Source: Mytilus edulis (taxonomy: Eukaryota > Mollusca > Bivalvia > Mytilida > Mytilidae). From it: DNA of 64,000 nucleotides. A model generated the notes under the pieces. That model was not told the origin of the DNA. It searched no databases and was given only the letters and a program-made list of their open reading frames with translations. Positions within the stretch are counted from its first letter, which is position 1, and every line of letters begins with the position of its first letter. A program made the translations under genes and the position numbers. Positions 1 to 13,700 of the stretch are shown piece by piece. The stretch spans positions 44,499,705 through 44,563,704 of the forward strand of contig NC_092350.1 in assembly GCF_963676685.1 (NCBI RefSeq). Direction: 5' to 3'.

Positions 1-1640
1 TCCATATGTAAGTGTCATATATTACCAAACACAATGATAGTCAAAGTTTCAACAGGACATTCACGAAACTTAGGCAGCAATCATTTCATTTTCAGGATGG
101 GGGGGGGGGCTATGTTTTTTTTAAAGTTTGTTTCTAATTGTTCTGCCACTATATGTAATGCTAAAATTGAAATGAAAGAAAAAAATGTTTTCGACCTGTC
201 TCCAAAATATTGTCTTTCGCCGAAGAAAACAAATCCATACCCCCCCCCCCCCCCCCCCCGAAAATCAAATGTTTGCTGCCTTATGCATGTGTGGATAACT
301 TTTATTCTTTAATAGTTAGTTTAAATTATTATATATACATTTATTTACATAAGTCTCTATGAAACCAGTTTTTGACAACTATTATTATAAAAGTTTAAAT
401 CGCCATTCAAAAAGTGTTTTCTTTTTAATTATTTTAAGTCATTTACGTTTCACTAAATAAAAATCTGTTCACGTTGCACTGATCACAAATAAACCAAATA
501 TTTGGATTTTTTTCGTGAATTATTTGTCGTAACTTATTGTAAAAAATTGTATGTGTTCCTGTTTTCTCCTATTTTTCGCACATATACTGTCAGTCGAAAT
601 AGAAAGTACAATGATGTATTTTTAGTTTATTCTATTTTTAGATCATGTTATTACTACGCATATGGGCACTATTGCCACGATTACCTGAGGGCACCGATTA
701 CCTCAGGGCATACAGCAGCGGACCTAACTGCCATCTGCAACGAAAACAGGAAGTGACACGTGGATAATAAATTTAAAACGAGTCCGGATTCATCAGAAAA
801 TTATATTTTTTCGATTTAAATTCCTTTAGTAAGAGATATATATTTGTCTCTCTCGTTAAATTGATTCTATATGATTTCGTATTTTACGTTTTTAATGTCT
901 ATAAATAGTCAAAGGAATACTTTCACGCATGCGTAGAACACAATACAGGAAGCACCTGTTTAACTCGTGAAAGTTTTGAATAAACACATTAAATTTCTTT
1001 ATTTTAAATGGAAATTGCCGGAAGTTTTTGATGAAAATTTAAATCAAATATGACGAAAATGCCTTCGAATGAGGAATCTACGACAAACGAACTTCAGATT
1101 GTGATCGTTTGAGAAATATTGAAATTCAAATGCGAACTGCCCGGGTTGTTACATTTTTTATTAAATGATGAAACTATACTCCTGGTTGTTGAAATGCCGA
1201 CTGACTGACTGATCTTCCTGGGGGAAATAATTATGATGGTCATTCAATTAATGGGTTTATTAATAATTAACGGATTAGTGACCCATCCGATGGCGATAGG
1301 CGGATTAGTTGTAATCACAACTTGTATTAATAATACCTTTATGAAATGTTTAATTACCTGGAGGCCATAAACTTGTCAAAAACATGGACAGGTAGATTTA
1401 TAGTTTTTATTGCGAAATTTTTTTTACACTTTCAAAATTAAAGTGACGAAAATTGGTTTGAAATACTTTCGTCAATGAGAAAACCCTTTCGTAAAATACG
1501 AAAGTGACGAGCGCTAGCAAAATCACTGTTTATGACACAGAAATGCTTTTACTGCAATAAAATGTAGGATTAATTACCTACAACTGTCAAATTCAAGGGA
1601 ATATTTTTTAAGACCTACTTTCGTATACAACCGGATGTGA
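1..1640. other. Intergenic, no gene seen; G11 and C20 homopolymers
   Basis: G run at 99-109 and C run at 240-259. The rest is AT-rich unique-looking sequence with no ORF worth calling. Confidence 0.6.
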
Positions 1641-1649
1641 CTCACCATG

Positions 1650-2350
1650 ATTTGGTGGTATTACACCTGATAGATCTTCAACTTAACATGTTTACCCTTA
1701 ATAAATTTGCTCTAAATGCTTTAGTTTCTGAGATATAAACCAAAAACTGCATTTCACCCTTATGTTCTATTTTTAGCCATGGTGGCCATCTTTGTTGATG
1801 GATAAAAAATTCAGATACAATTCATATAATAAACTAGATTCCTAAATGAACATTCATTCAAAGTTAAGAAGTATACGACACAATAGTTTCAGAGGAGAAG
1901 ATTTCTAAATGTAAGCAAACTTGATGAAAAAATTGTGTAAAATTGTCTTTAAAGGGCAATAACTCCTTAAGGGGTCAATTGATAATTTTGGTCATATAGT
2001 TTTTTTTGTGAATCTTACTTTGCTGAACATGCTGTTTACAGTTTATATCTATCTATAATAAATATTCAAGATAATAACAAAAATCTGCAAAATTTCTTAA
2101 AACTACCAATTTAGTGGCAGCAACCCAACAATGAGTTGATCGTCTGAAAATTTCAGGGCTGATAGATTTTGACCGATTGAATAATTTTACCCCTAAAGAT
2201 TTGCTCTAAAAGTTTTTGAGATATTATAATTCAAAAACTGCATTTGACCCCTATGTTTTATTTGTAGCCATGGCGGCCATGTTTGTTCATGGATCCAAAC
2301 TTTGGATACAATTTATAAACTAGATACCCTAAGGAACATTTAGTTATACA
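1650..2350 (+). repeat. Dispersed repeat containing a diverged internal tandem duplication
   Basis: Segments at about 1690-1810 and 2185-2300 share the order: a TTTGCTCTAAA block, then 'gagatat', then CAAAAACTGCATTT, then a 'tagccatgg.ggccat' block. The offset is about 490 bases. The two copies have diverged. No coding potential. Confidence 0.6.
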
Positions 2351-2414
2351 AATGAACTTAGTGTAAGCAGAATATAAGATATGATACTAACAAAATGTAT
2401 ATGATCTTGAGTTT

Positions 2415-2557
2415 GCTTGCGGTGTTTTGAGGACAGATGTTTTGTCATGATTCTTTTGACCTTGATCTTTAGTTTAATTGCTTGCAGTGTTTTGAGGACC
2501 GATGTTTTGTCATGATTCTTGCAGTGTTTTGAGGACCGATGTTTTGTTATGATTCTT
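2415..2557 (+). repeat. Three direct copies of a ~40 bp unit
   Basis: Copies of a unit containing GTGTTTTGAGGAC and GATGTTTTGTCATGATTCTT begin near 2416, 2481 and 2519. Units 2 and 3 abut; unit 1 is separated by about 25 bases. Confidence 0.8.
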
Positions 2558-2639
2558 TTTACCTCTGTGTTGTCAGCTTTTCTTCAACTTGTAGTTGCTA
2601 CCTTGGTCTCTTCTCCCCCGTTTTTTTTTACCAAGAATA

Positions 2640-5230
2640 CAGGGTAAACATCCAAACATGAATAGTATTAAAATGATTATGATACTTTTTTCTACCATAA
2701 TGTCTTTCTTGGATGATATCTTTTTGAAAATAAATTAATGTTATGGTTAGCTATTTCCATCAGTTATTCACTGTTTTGTGTACAAACTTTGTCAAAAACT
2801 TATTGTCTCAAAAAACAATCACGTCAATTTTAATCAAGTTTGGTAACACTTATCACCAGAAGGACATCTGTTATCACTAATGCATCAAATTTAAAAATAA
2901 TAATCTGAATTTTCTTTTGACAAAACAACATGGCTGTCAACATTTTAAATTGACCGTAGAAATACAAAAGTCAACATTGAAGAGTATTTATATCATTCGG
3001 CAATGGGCAGTTAGTTGTTAGTTATCAGTGAGATGGTGACATCTGTTGCCTCAACACCTAGTACTAACTTTTCTTATAAGATCTGATTCATAACAAAGAC
3101 TAATGCCAAAATAAGGATATTTGATGAACATATGTGAATGTGATTAGTCCCCTGAGTCAGTATCCATTGACTTAATTTCCTTATCTGGTCGTAAATGTAT
3201 AAAAGTGAAGATTAATTGTATGATTTTTAAAGAAATAACTTTCCACCAGATTCCAAATGACGTTGATGTAAGCAAATATAGGTCACTGTACATCCTTACT
3301 ATGTTGTCTATGAATGTTCTTTTGATGGATCATTGATATATGCCATGCATTTGGTGTGAAAAAAAATATTTTAAGCTGAGTATAAATATGAGGATTCTTT
3401 ACCTCAATGATGCTTTTCATTTTTTTAGACATGTTTCAGTGTTCTCCCCAGATTTTTCAAATAGCACCTTGGGAATTAACATAGCCCTATACATTCTATT
3501 ATAAAATCATCCATAATAGCACCATGCTAGAAAATATAGCACCAGGGTACTATAGTGATGTAAAGACCTTGGGAAAACGGTTGACCTTTACATATCTAAA
3601 GTTTTGTTGCACCAGCCAACAAGCTTTTCAGTTCTAAGCAGACTAATTTATGGAAATATATTTATCAGTCCTGCTCCTGTTATAAGAGATCAAATCCTCT
3701 GTTACTCCCTGTACACCCTGTCAAAAGAATCAAAATAGTTCCTGATACAGTTTCCTTACAATGCTTTGAAATTAATGAAGACATTTCAAATTATGTATTC
3801 ATTTCTCTTTTAGAATGATCTTTTTCAAACTCATAAAATGATCAACTCTATTGAACAATAAATGTTAATTTTTGTTCTGCGTTTTTGACGTTCTAATATA
3901 TTCTGCTCATTTAATATTACCATTGAGATGTCGGCTTATTATGGCTAGGTCAAGTTGCCGTCGCTTTATATATGTCATTCTAAAATTAGTAATCTAAACT
4001 CTAACATTATACTTCAATAAGGCAGAATACAATACCATTTTTAAATAAATCCATCTATATTATACAAGTAACAAGAGCTTTTGATACCAATATTTATAAA
4101 TCTTTTATCTTTTTTATATTTCTTTCAGCTTGTTTAACTTTGTCTCGTCGCGATAAAAATTGATATGGAGAAGTTTTTGTGGTATTGATAAACCATTGAT
4201 ATACAGAACATTGATGTTATTCCATTAGCATCCAAAACACTTTAAATTCTGGGAGAATATGATATTAGTTTCTATACAAAAACCACCTTATAGATATGCC
4301 TGCAACCTTTATGTTTTGATGACAATTTTCGTTAACTTATTTTATAATTCCTTTACAATCAGAGGAACGGAGAGAAGTGAACAGAAGGCAATTCCTCATG
4401 AACATTGTCTCTGACCCGCTCTATATTTCTTGAAATCTGTTAAATTAAAACTCTCAAAAATATATGTAACAGTTATAAGTTTTGGGGCTATTACACCCAC
4501 ATTTTCTATTAGTCATAAAGACGATACATTTCAACAATCAAGTGGATATATTGCACCAGATTTTCTGCTTGCTTGCCAAAAAATGGTGAAACTGACAAAC
4601 AATTGATTCCACCATCCAAGCCATATGCTCCCTCTTGAACCCCATTCATAATTATGTCCAACCAAACGTGTAAAGTACCTATATATATGTTCATCTTATG
4701 TTTGCAAGCATACTGGTAATTGACCATAAAGTATAGTCAATATGCAATCAACATCTTAAACCGGACACTCTTATCCAGATATGCATATCCTATTTCTGAC
4801 CTAATGCATCTTAATTGAGACAAAAATAGACTGATGCTTTCCTTTCCTTTCATTCATAAATCTGAATGTTCATTCATCAAAGACATGAAAGAAAAACAGT
4901 TAGTATTTTTGTCTATTCCTAGTTCATTAAGCCAGATTTTACGATTTGTTTTAAGCCATGAGAGATATAGAGACTGATCCTAAATCGATTGTTTCGTATA
5001 ATGTGCGTAATAATGAATTATGGGACTCTGTAATTGAATTTAACACAATCTAGACGGAATAAATTGTTGCTCTTTTTTAAATCGATTCACAGATCATTTT
5101 AAACTAATAAAAACATGCGATATTTTGCTATCTTTATGTATTGAATCATTTTTGATGACGTTTGAATATTTGACCATTCACATTGTTGTAAAGAACCCAT
5201 ATATGATATTCCGTCCAATTATGTGATTTC
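2640..5230. other. Intergenic, nothing recognised
   Basis: AT-rich; no homology, tandem repeat or RNA gene seen. Confidence 0.55.
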
Positions 5231-5264
5231 TATGTCACCAATGACATGTACATCTCTGATATCA

Positions 5265-5350
5265 CCATGAAGGCAAGTTTGAACAAAATTGAGAATTGAA
5301 ATGAGGAATATGTCAAAGAGACAGCAACACGACCAAAGAGAAAAGTAACT
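5265..5350 (-). repeat. Short dispersed mussel-type repeat (TTGTCTCTTTGACACATTCC type)
   Basis: The reverse complement matches the + strand copy at 52815-52915 and a fragment near 23290-23335. All carry a gttgtctctt..acacattcccc..ttctcaatt core. Confidence 0.65.
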
Positions 5351-5449
5351 TTCACCTTATATCTAGCTTTTGGTGGCATCCTTATGCTCAACAGCTCAAG
5401 CATTATAGTTTTATACATAGTTGTATGTAAACTGATGTTTGTTTGTTGG

Positions 5450-7600
5450 TCTCTTTCATTTTGTAATTGTGTTGTCTATTTCTTTGTTTTGACTCCCAAT
5501 TTATATGTTTCCCCTTTCCATAGTTTTTTTTAAGCTTTATTCAAAAATAAGGAGTGGAGATGCCAGGGATCAACCCCGTGGTCTTTCACATGCAATAAGT
5601 GTTTGAACCACCTCTATATAATTATGAAGCCTATCATTTCCTTATCAATCTAACTTGACACAAAACGTCTTTCAATATGCATATCAATCGTTGCTACTGA
5701 TTGCACTGTACGATTAAACAGAACACAAGGTGCACGTAATTGTATTCTAAAGTGTTCCTCCCAAATGCACTTCATTATATTTAATCCGCTTTATAAAGTT
5801 TGTGTTTTGATGTTTGATTGAATAATCAGGTTTTTTTTTTGCCTTGTTACAAGAAACGTAACCTACTTTATTGATCGATTTACTGATGGAAATAATCTCA
5901 TACACAGAGACTATATTGAAATTGGTACATGTTTAGTTCAAAGATACAAGTTTGGTTCTCGAAAGTCATGAGAAAACAACATTGCTTTATGACGCAAGTT
6001 GTCGTGGGTTTTATAAATTACAAATATAATTAAATCTTTAACCTAGTAACATACTTTGGGTTTTATCAATTTATTAATGTGAACTTAAATTCATGGATTA
6101 AGTTATAAAAAAAGATTTGATTTAAAGCTGGAAGATTTATTTTTTTTGGAGGTGAGGGAGTAACTGTATTAGTATTTTAATATAATGGTGTATATTTAAA
6201 CAACGTAAAATAGAAGCTTGTGACATTGTCAAAAACTATGACAGACTAAAAAAATAAAAACAACAGTATTACGCCATTAAGTCAAAGATTACATTGACAA
6301 GTCATAAGAACAGAAAACTATGTATCACACACACTCCTTAAATTCGTTCTTGCGTCCCTCTATTGCACAAGTAACCAATACTTCCATGCATGAACCTACA
6401 CGAGTTATAACAACATAATTCGCTGCCGAATATTACGTATTTTAACAAGAAATAATCACAATAATCTTTACAAAGCATCCTCTAAATGCCTGTTGTATCT
6501 TCAGAGCCAACTAAAATTAAACCAGAGAGCTTAAAGACATGAACAAGAACACTAGAACAGTATGTTTTGACATGGAAGTATAATGCTACTATAAAACCCA
6601 TATTAATGGTTCTTGTAGAACATTGACAGATTTGTGTATTGAGGTTGTTTTTGTCACGACTGCATCGGAAGAAGAGGAAAGCGAGACACATGGTTTGTTT
6701 TTCCTACAACCGCGACGATGACTTTACGTCGTCAATAATTGTTGCGTTTTCTGCTTGTTTGATATGAACTACTTGTGATAGATCATTTATATTTAATACA
6801 GAGTTGCATTACTATCAGTACCAATAAGTTTGACCACGATCTTTATATGCGAGACACATCTCTGTGTCAACAGATAAATAGTTTTTTGTGTTGTTGTTTT
6901 TTTTACGTTTTTTTTTTTAAACCTAGCGTCTGATTTTTTTTTTTACATTTTGCACTTTAGGTTAAAGTTAGGTTTGGATTTGCCGTCTGTGTTGATCGTG
7001 TTTTTGGAATGAGTAATACAATATAGTGCAGCTTTTAAAGCCAGACATGCAATTATAAAATGCTATTTGATAAAATTTGTGACAAGTTTATATATATCTA
7101 ATTTAAAATTGAAATTACAAGAAATGTAAATTTTAACGATGAAACAGACTGAAACTTAACAGCTTTTATCATATGCAATCTATATAGCACATTGAAAAAT
7201 CAAAGCATTTATTTTCCAATCATGACTGGTATTTAATTGAGTTTCATTAACACATAAAAGAAAATTAAACTCCTGAAGCTATTTTCTTTAAGATACGACA
7301 TGAATTCAATTACCAATCCTTTTGGAGTAAATTGTAATATGTTATTTAAGACTCGGTTATTTTATTGTTACATGGTTACTCTTCCAATATAGTATCCTCT
7401 CCCCCTCCCCTCTCCATCTCCCTGCGTGATTGTGTGTATGTGTTAGCTCATGTTGTGTATCTTTGAAATATTCTATCGATATCCTTCTGTGTAATGATAC
7501 CTTAGCTGTTAACAAAAATATCACACACATCGTTTAATCTCAGCTTAAAATACAAGTAAGTGTTCTTCAACTATTAGTTTATCCTTATAACTAGTTCCGT
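5450..7600. other. Intergenic, nothing recognised
   Basis: AT-rich sequence with T runs (for example 6890-6950). No gene or structured repeat identified. Confidence 0.5.
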
Positions 7601-7604
7601 AACT

Positions 7605-7850
7605 ACATTTAACGAAAATGAGTATTGCCCCTCCGCGTAAGGGGTTGCTGGGGTTATAGAAATACTGGGCGTCTGTCCGTCTTTCCGTCCGTCGAGCCTT
7701 GTTAGCACTCTCACGGGTACAATTCTTGACAGATTTTTGTAAAACTATGCTAAAGGTTAATATCAGAAATATATCGGACAAGTTCTGTTATGGTGGACGA
7801 TCGACTTTTTTTTAAAGAGTTATGCCCCTTAGAAATATAAGATACGCAAC
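7605..7850 (-). repeat. Dispersed repeat with pyrimidine-rich CCGTCTTTCCGTCCGTC core
   Basis: The relatively GC-rich block around 7660-7700 inside AT-rich DNA resembles a class of bivalve dispersed repeats. No coding capacity is apparent. Assigned by resemblance only. Confidence 0.4.
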
Positions 7851-8716
7851 ACAACGAAGATTGGACTGAAATGTGTTCTTTTATTAATTTTGTAGTAAGA
7901 GCATAGATATGCAAATAATATTAAAAGACTATTTGCGTATATTAAATTGCTTTTGATGGTCCTCTCGATTCGGTTGACAATAATTACTTTTCAACTCGCT
8001 ACATAAGACTTATACAATCTGATCAAGTCGAAGTATTATTGTTTTATCAATTATTTCTTTTAAACTCTGATTGCAAGTTTATTATTACTTCTGATATGAA
8101 AAGGTAACAAAGGCACCCCTTACATATAAGACTATGTACGGATTTTACTCATTGTATTCTATAGGCCCCAGAAGCTCTGGGGGTAAATGGTGCAAAATCC
8201 TGCATTCTCGCAATTTCCGAGGACTTAAAATGATCTCTTAGAAATCTTACTTTCGGGAGAAACAAGTCAACTTTGGAAATAGATAATCAGAGAAAAACAA
8301 AGAAACCCGTACTGTTGGCTTACAATTTGTGTTTTTCTTATGTGTAGGGGGTTAACATGGCTTGATTAGGTATATTTTATGTGTTACATAATCATGCTGA
8401 ACGCACTTTACATTAGAAAACAAACTAATTTTTAAGCCAACACTGTGCAACTTAAATGGTATTTTTTTTATTGAGAAAATACATAAATAAAAATTCGAAT
8501 CACATATATATCTTTTGTTTTATTTTATGAGTGAACAAGCAGTGTTTTTCAGCTTCTTTTTTTTTCTCTCAAAGTTAATTCTGAAAAATCAATGCCAATT
8601 TCCTTTTTTTTCTACTAAAGATGTCCAAAACCGTGTCTGCTTTAAATTTTTTTCTCGGTATATGTTCAAAAGACCGAGTCCAGATAAACGATTTGTTTTC
8701 ATTGTATTTTTCAAGT

Positions 8717-9300
8717 AGGTCTACACTGTTCTCATGGTACTAAAAGACCGTTCTTCCGTAGCCGTCGAGACCGGCATACATGCAAATACATTAAGTATCT
8801 GAAAGATTCCCGGGTATAAATCCTTCTTTATAACATTTATTGTTTCCTGTAGGTTGGTAGGGATGTTATCAAAATCTCCAACTGGTTCAATTTGCTAACC
8901 ATCTCCGAATTTCAGATCGAAATTCGTCTTTTGGAACATGGGCATCATCTGCATAATCATTAAAGATTATGTCCCCAACAGCTAAAGTAAGTTGGTCAAT
9001 GTTTTTTGGGATTAACTTTTGTGCGACATAATGTGGCTCTGCTGTCAGAAGTCTTGTATTCAACTCTGCTATCAAATGATCGACGAAAGGTAGATACATG
9101 TTCAGTTTCCAGTATTCATAAGGGGTTTGCGCTGGTGCATTGGGCCTATTACGTTGGGAACCACGGTTTCTGGGCATTGACGGATCAGTATTGACTGTTG
9201 CTGCAAGTTCAACTGCAGAATCGTACAAGGAGTTCAAAACTTCTGGTTCGTTTCTTTCGTCATTTAGCTGCCTGACATTTTAAATTGTTTGCATCAGCAA
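8717..9300 (-). mobile_element. Decayed hAT-type transposase fragment (P52rIPK/ZMYM-like), C-terminal part
   Basis: A 116-codon open segment (9237-8887) contains PYEYWKLNMYLPFVDHLIAEL. This is the type of segment found in domesticated and active hAT transposases related to '52 kDa repressor of inhibitor of protein kinase'. Past a stop, the same strand continues into a hAT dimerisation-type region with ACMPVSTATEERSFSTMRT (about 8860-8730). Internal stops and frameshifts mean it cannot encode an intact transposase. The family call is from recognised motifs; the exact superfamily branch is uncertain. Confidence 0.7.
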
Positions 9301-10390
9301 CAGAATCACGATGCTGGTTTCGTAAATGAAAAGGGAAGACTAGTTTTCGGAACGGAATATAGCTACAAAGTGATCATAAACATATTTGTATAATTTTTTT
9401 TTATTAACTTCATTACTTCAGTTTTATTCTCACTAGATTTACCATATTTTCTATGTGTACGCAACTGCGTTTTTGCGTACGGGTTGCTACGTGCCTGGTC
9501 AATCATACACATCTCCTTATTCATAATTATTCAATCAGGAACGTGACCATGGACTTTTTTTCCTTCATATTTATTTACAAAACATTTCAATTTATTTTAC
9601 TAATTGTTGGCATCTCAACGAACATTCGAAATACAAGGTAGAAAGGTTATAAGCTTAAACCTTTTTGTTGTAAACACATAGAATGCCATTTGCTCATGAA
9701 TTCATGTCCATCATATTTTTGTTATTGAAACGACTGTGGCTTTGCACCACTTTATACAATTTAAAAACGTAACTGAGTTTTTAACTATACGGTATAGTTT
9801 TCGCTCATTGCTGAAGACCGTACTGTGTCTATTTGCATACGTCTACGTCATGGTCTCCGGTTGAGAGGTGTCTCACTTGCAATTATACCACAACTTCTTA
9901 TACATCAATAAACCAAAAGTTCCTACACTAATCGTAAAATAAGGGGACAAAATGGGACCTTTATCTTTTCAAAGTTCTGCAAAATTCGTAATATATATAC
10001 GTTCATGAAAAAAACTAAATACATGAACCATTTGTGAACATAGACTTTTGAAGTTAACAAAAATGATTTTGTCAAAAAATCAAGACCCATTCCTGTGTTT
10101 CAATTCCATCTTGTTTTCTTTTTCTACAATTACTAGGTTTTCAATTTATTGTCTTTTCACTTCTTCTTTACAGGGTTTCTGTTTTCAACAAATGTGTCAC
10201 TTTATCATGTTTATGATACATTTATTATGACTTCGTCCTTGAAAAATATATTTCCCTGGGTATTAAATGTGTAAAAAATAAATCATCAATATTCGTGATA
10301 AAGACCTAAAAAATTATTACCGAATTGAAGATTCTGTACGAAATGATTAAGATCAAGACAAGAATTGTGGAAATCGATGATGCAAATATC
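9300..10390. other. Upstream of the Hv-like gene: no gene seen
   Basis: Contains a short fragment of the mussel repeat carrying 'ggtgtctcacttgcaattataccac' near 9865-9893; otherwise unique AT-rich sequence. Confidence 0.5.
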
Positions 10391-10590
10391 CACGTGTTTG
10401 ACTAATCATTTTCACTCCTTTATTCAATTATGTTAAATTTGTTTACAAGTTGTCCGTTACCAGTTAATCGGTACGTACAATCTAACACAAATACGAACAT
10501 CAATTTCGAATGGTATCTGATTTATCAAATTGTTGATTGCAGCAAGTGAAAACTGATTTGATAAAGCTCGATGTTTACATCTTCCACGTG
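10391..10590 (+). promoter_or_regulatory. Putative proximal promoter region with two CACGTG E-boxes
   Basis: Perfect CACGTG palindromes occur at 10391-10396 and 10585-10590, 336 and 142 bases before the start codon of the Hv-like gene. I see no convincing TATA box or CpG-rich promoter. The E-boxes are seen directly; a regulatory role is inferred only from position. Confidence 0.25.
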
Positions 10591-10726
10591 TATCAGTATT
10601 ATTCCAATGGCTCTGCAGAGGCGATAGGATTGAATGAAAATCTGCTGAATTCTAAGACGGATTTTTCAAAAGAGAAACATTACTTTTTATCAATATTTTA
10701 AAGGATAATTAATAATTGATGTGAAA

Positions 10727-10789
10727 ATGAGTAGAAGGTGGTTATCTATTAAACGTAAAGCAAATAATTCTGAATCCAGCAGCTTAAAG
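10727..10789 (+). CDS. HVCN1-like: Exon 1 of the Hv-like gene: start codon and basic N-terminus (residues 1-21)
   Basis: ATG at 10727 has A at -3 (AAAATGA context) and an in-frame TAA at 10706-10708, so the frame does not extend upstream. The 21 codons give a basic, Ser-rich leader (MSRRWLSIKRKANNSESSSL, then K). They end exactly at an AAG followed by the donor GTGAGG at 10790. The exit phase 0 matches exon 2. The 19.5 kb distance to exon 2 is why this assignment is weaker than the rest; another 5' exon could be used in vivo. Confidence 0.7.
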
Positions 10790-13700
10790 GTGAGGAATAC
10801 AATTAATAATTTTTTATGAATGTTTTACATTTTTAGTTTTTTTCTCCATCTTAAAATATTAAGATTTTATGGTTTTTTGGTATAAGCATGAATTGATACA
10901 TATATTTTTCTTATCTATATTTGAATTACGTTAAACTTTTCATTCTGACATTTTTTTTCGATTATGACATGCAAATCCTGTAGCAAGTATGAATATTTTT
11001 TTTGCGTATAGTTTTTAATTTAATTTTAGGAATTAAGTTTACGTAATATTTGATTAAAAACACAAAAACAAACGATAGTAACATCATGCCTCGTTTGATC
11101 ACTAAACAACTAAACTCACCATGTTGCAATTTCTGTTTTGTGAAATGTATATTTTAACCATTTTTCATTTAAGAAATTAAACAACACCCCTCTAAATTAA
11201 AAAAAAAAATCAAATTTGTGAGATGATTCCTTGACAATAATACCACATATTTTTATTATTCACTAAAGAAGCACATATCTAAACAATAAGTAATGGATAA
11301 TGTACGCGTATCACGTCTTTTGTTTTCAAACATTTTTTTTAAAACTTTCGTATTCATCGCAACGCTTGTAATTTGTTAGTAAATGCATCCCTTCACTCAT
11401 CCGTAGTTTTGAGATGGTCTGCAACTCTCATTATTTAGATAACCAGGTTCTTTGTTCTTTATGTTATTACATGCGTTATTAACTAAGTTGTGGTTTTTTG
11501 TTTTTTTGTCTTTTTACAATTAGATTAGAAAAGTCAAATGATTAACTCGCGTATAATGAAAAGGAGGAAATTATTAATCATAAACTGATCATGAAAAAAG
11601 TAACTTTGCCGAATTAAAGAGAATAAGACAGGTAATCGTAAATTTCTTGAAATTATGTAAATTATGAATAATAAAAGAGTGAAGGTATTTTTTTCCAAAA
11701 ATCTCAATTTAAAAAGCGGTATAGAAATACGAGGACTGGAGTTTCCATATTCTGTTCGAGTGTTGCAATTTGTCGAGATTTGACTTAAAATTTGTTGTCT
11801 CGAATTTGGAGAAAATGTCATCTTTCGGCTCGTGCAAGAACTTTTTCGTCCACTTATTTGGAGTGGTATTGCATAATACAAAATTTCTGACTCTATATAA
11901 CAGACATTTGGTACATGCAGTTTTAAATTTTCAAAAATTTGGTTTCAAGATTCAATTGGAAGACACAAAGTGTCGAAATGTGCATCTGGTGCAAGTTTAA
12001 GTATCGTTAATATTATCGCTATCTAATCAAGTGGTAAATTGTTTAATTGGTTCTCACAACGTATATACTTCATTAATTAAAGGCAATCGTAGTTTACCGA
12101 TGTTCCTATCTCGTAAATTTATACATTTATAATATATAGCAAAATCTGGGAAAAGCATAGAGAGACCGGCCGGGTAAGCTTCTTGAAATAATTATTACTA
12201 GGCAAAGGTATTTTTCTTCAAATGCTGGCCTGTATGATAAGTATCTAATTCCATTATAAAACATAGAAGTTCCATCTTTAGAAATGCTTAATTCAATTCG
12301 TCAGCGGATAAGGTTTTGGACCATGAACAAAATGTAAGTGTTGACATTTTTTCTCAAAAATGTCATGTCTTGCGTCAGTAAGGTGTGCATAAATAAAGTG
12401 CCTTGAAGTGCGTTTAAGTGTACCGAAATTACTAGTATATCATTGTATCTACTCTTCATATTTAATAATCAAATTTTTCCTTTCAATTATCGTACATGAT
12501 TACGATAAAAATAACAAAAACATCTAGAGGATAATATGCAGCCATCAACAATAGACAGGTGCGCTCTCTGACGTCAACACGTGCATGCAATATGTTAGGA
12601 ACACATAACTTCAAAACATAATGCAATACCATTTCCATTTTTGGCCTTTAAGTATCAAGTGATTGAAAACAAAGCCGATGCTTATATTATACCCAAATGT
12701 TTTCAAAAACATTCGGAATTTCTTGGTTAATCTACCGATCTATCTCTTATCTAAACCAGTCTCATTAACAGTAAATTATATAGTTCTCAAAATGAATTTA
12801 CACTCAAGAACTCATAAACAAAAATATTATTTTTTCTAAAAAAAGGCGAGTTGCAAGTATTTTTTCCCTTTTTTATTTTTATTTTGATAGAACATAGAAG
12901 GTCCTTCTTTATCCAGGTAACGAATAAAGTTTATGCGAAGTTTCAACATGTAAGTGTAATAAAAAATGCCGCGTTTGCAGTTTCGTAATAATGTACTTTT
13001 ATTTGCCAATTTAAAGTCACAGTATACAAAAACAAATATTAAAAGTGTATACTGTCATAGTTAACAAGCACAACAAAGTCTGTAGAAACATTGCACTCTA
13101 CTAAGCCTAGTGATTTTTTTGTTGTTGCAGAATATGATTGTCCGCTGAAGCAAAGAATAAATAAATTTATATATTCAGCTTCCGTCCTCTAAAATTACTA
13201 CGCTGCATATACAGGTCATAACATAATACAATACCATTAAAGGAAAGTGTCTTTCAAAGTAATTAAAAACATCTCCTTAGTTAGATGTAGTCAAAGTACT
13301 CTATCAGTTTATAGTACATTTTAAAGTTTGTGTGTAAATTTGAAAGTAAAGTACACGTATTGATTTCGTCTTTGCATTGGTAACGGCCATCGTAGCAGTT
13401 ATAGGTCAGGTTTTTGACCAGATTAAGAACCATTTACATTTTTGTAATTCATTTTGTGATTTCTTGGTCGATATATTAGTCTGACTTCGAGTGATAATCG
13501 ACTTAGAAACAAGTCTTTCTTCATTTCCGTGGCATCCATTTAATTTAGGAAAAAGAATCATATGAATAAAAAGAAAGATTTTTTTTCTGTTAGCAGACAA
13601 GTTAGACGAGCAATTTGAAATTGTGTTATGTGTAAACAGGTTCTCTTGTTTAATCGATGACTTTACTTCTAATCTTTTACATTCGATTTGAATTCTTTTT

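Noticed and set aside
34..312. 92-codon ORF near the start of the window
   Set aside because: Runs through G and C homopolymers (poly-Gly and poly-Pro), no homology seen.
11534..12000. 115- and 76-codon ORFs on opposite strands
   Set aside because: No family signature; the + strand ORF ends in a degenerate repeat A sequence.
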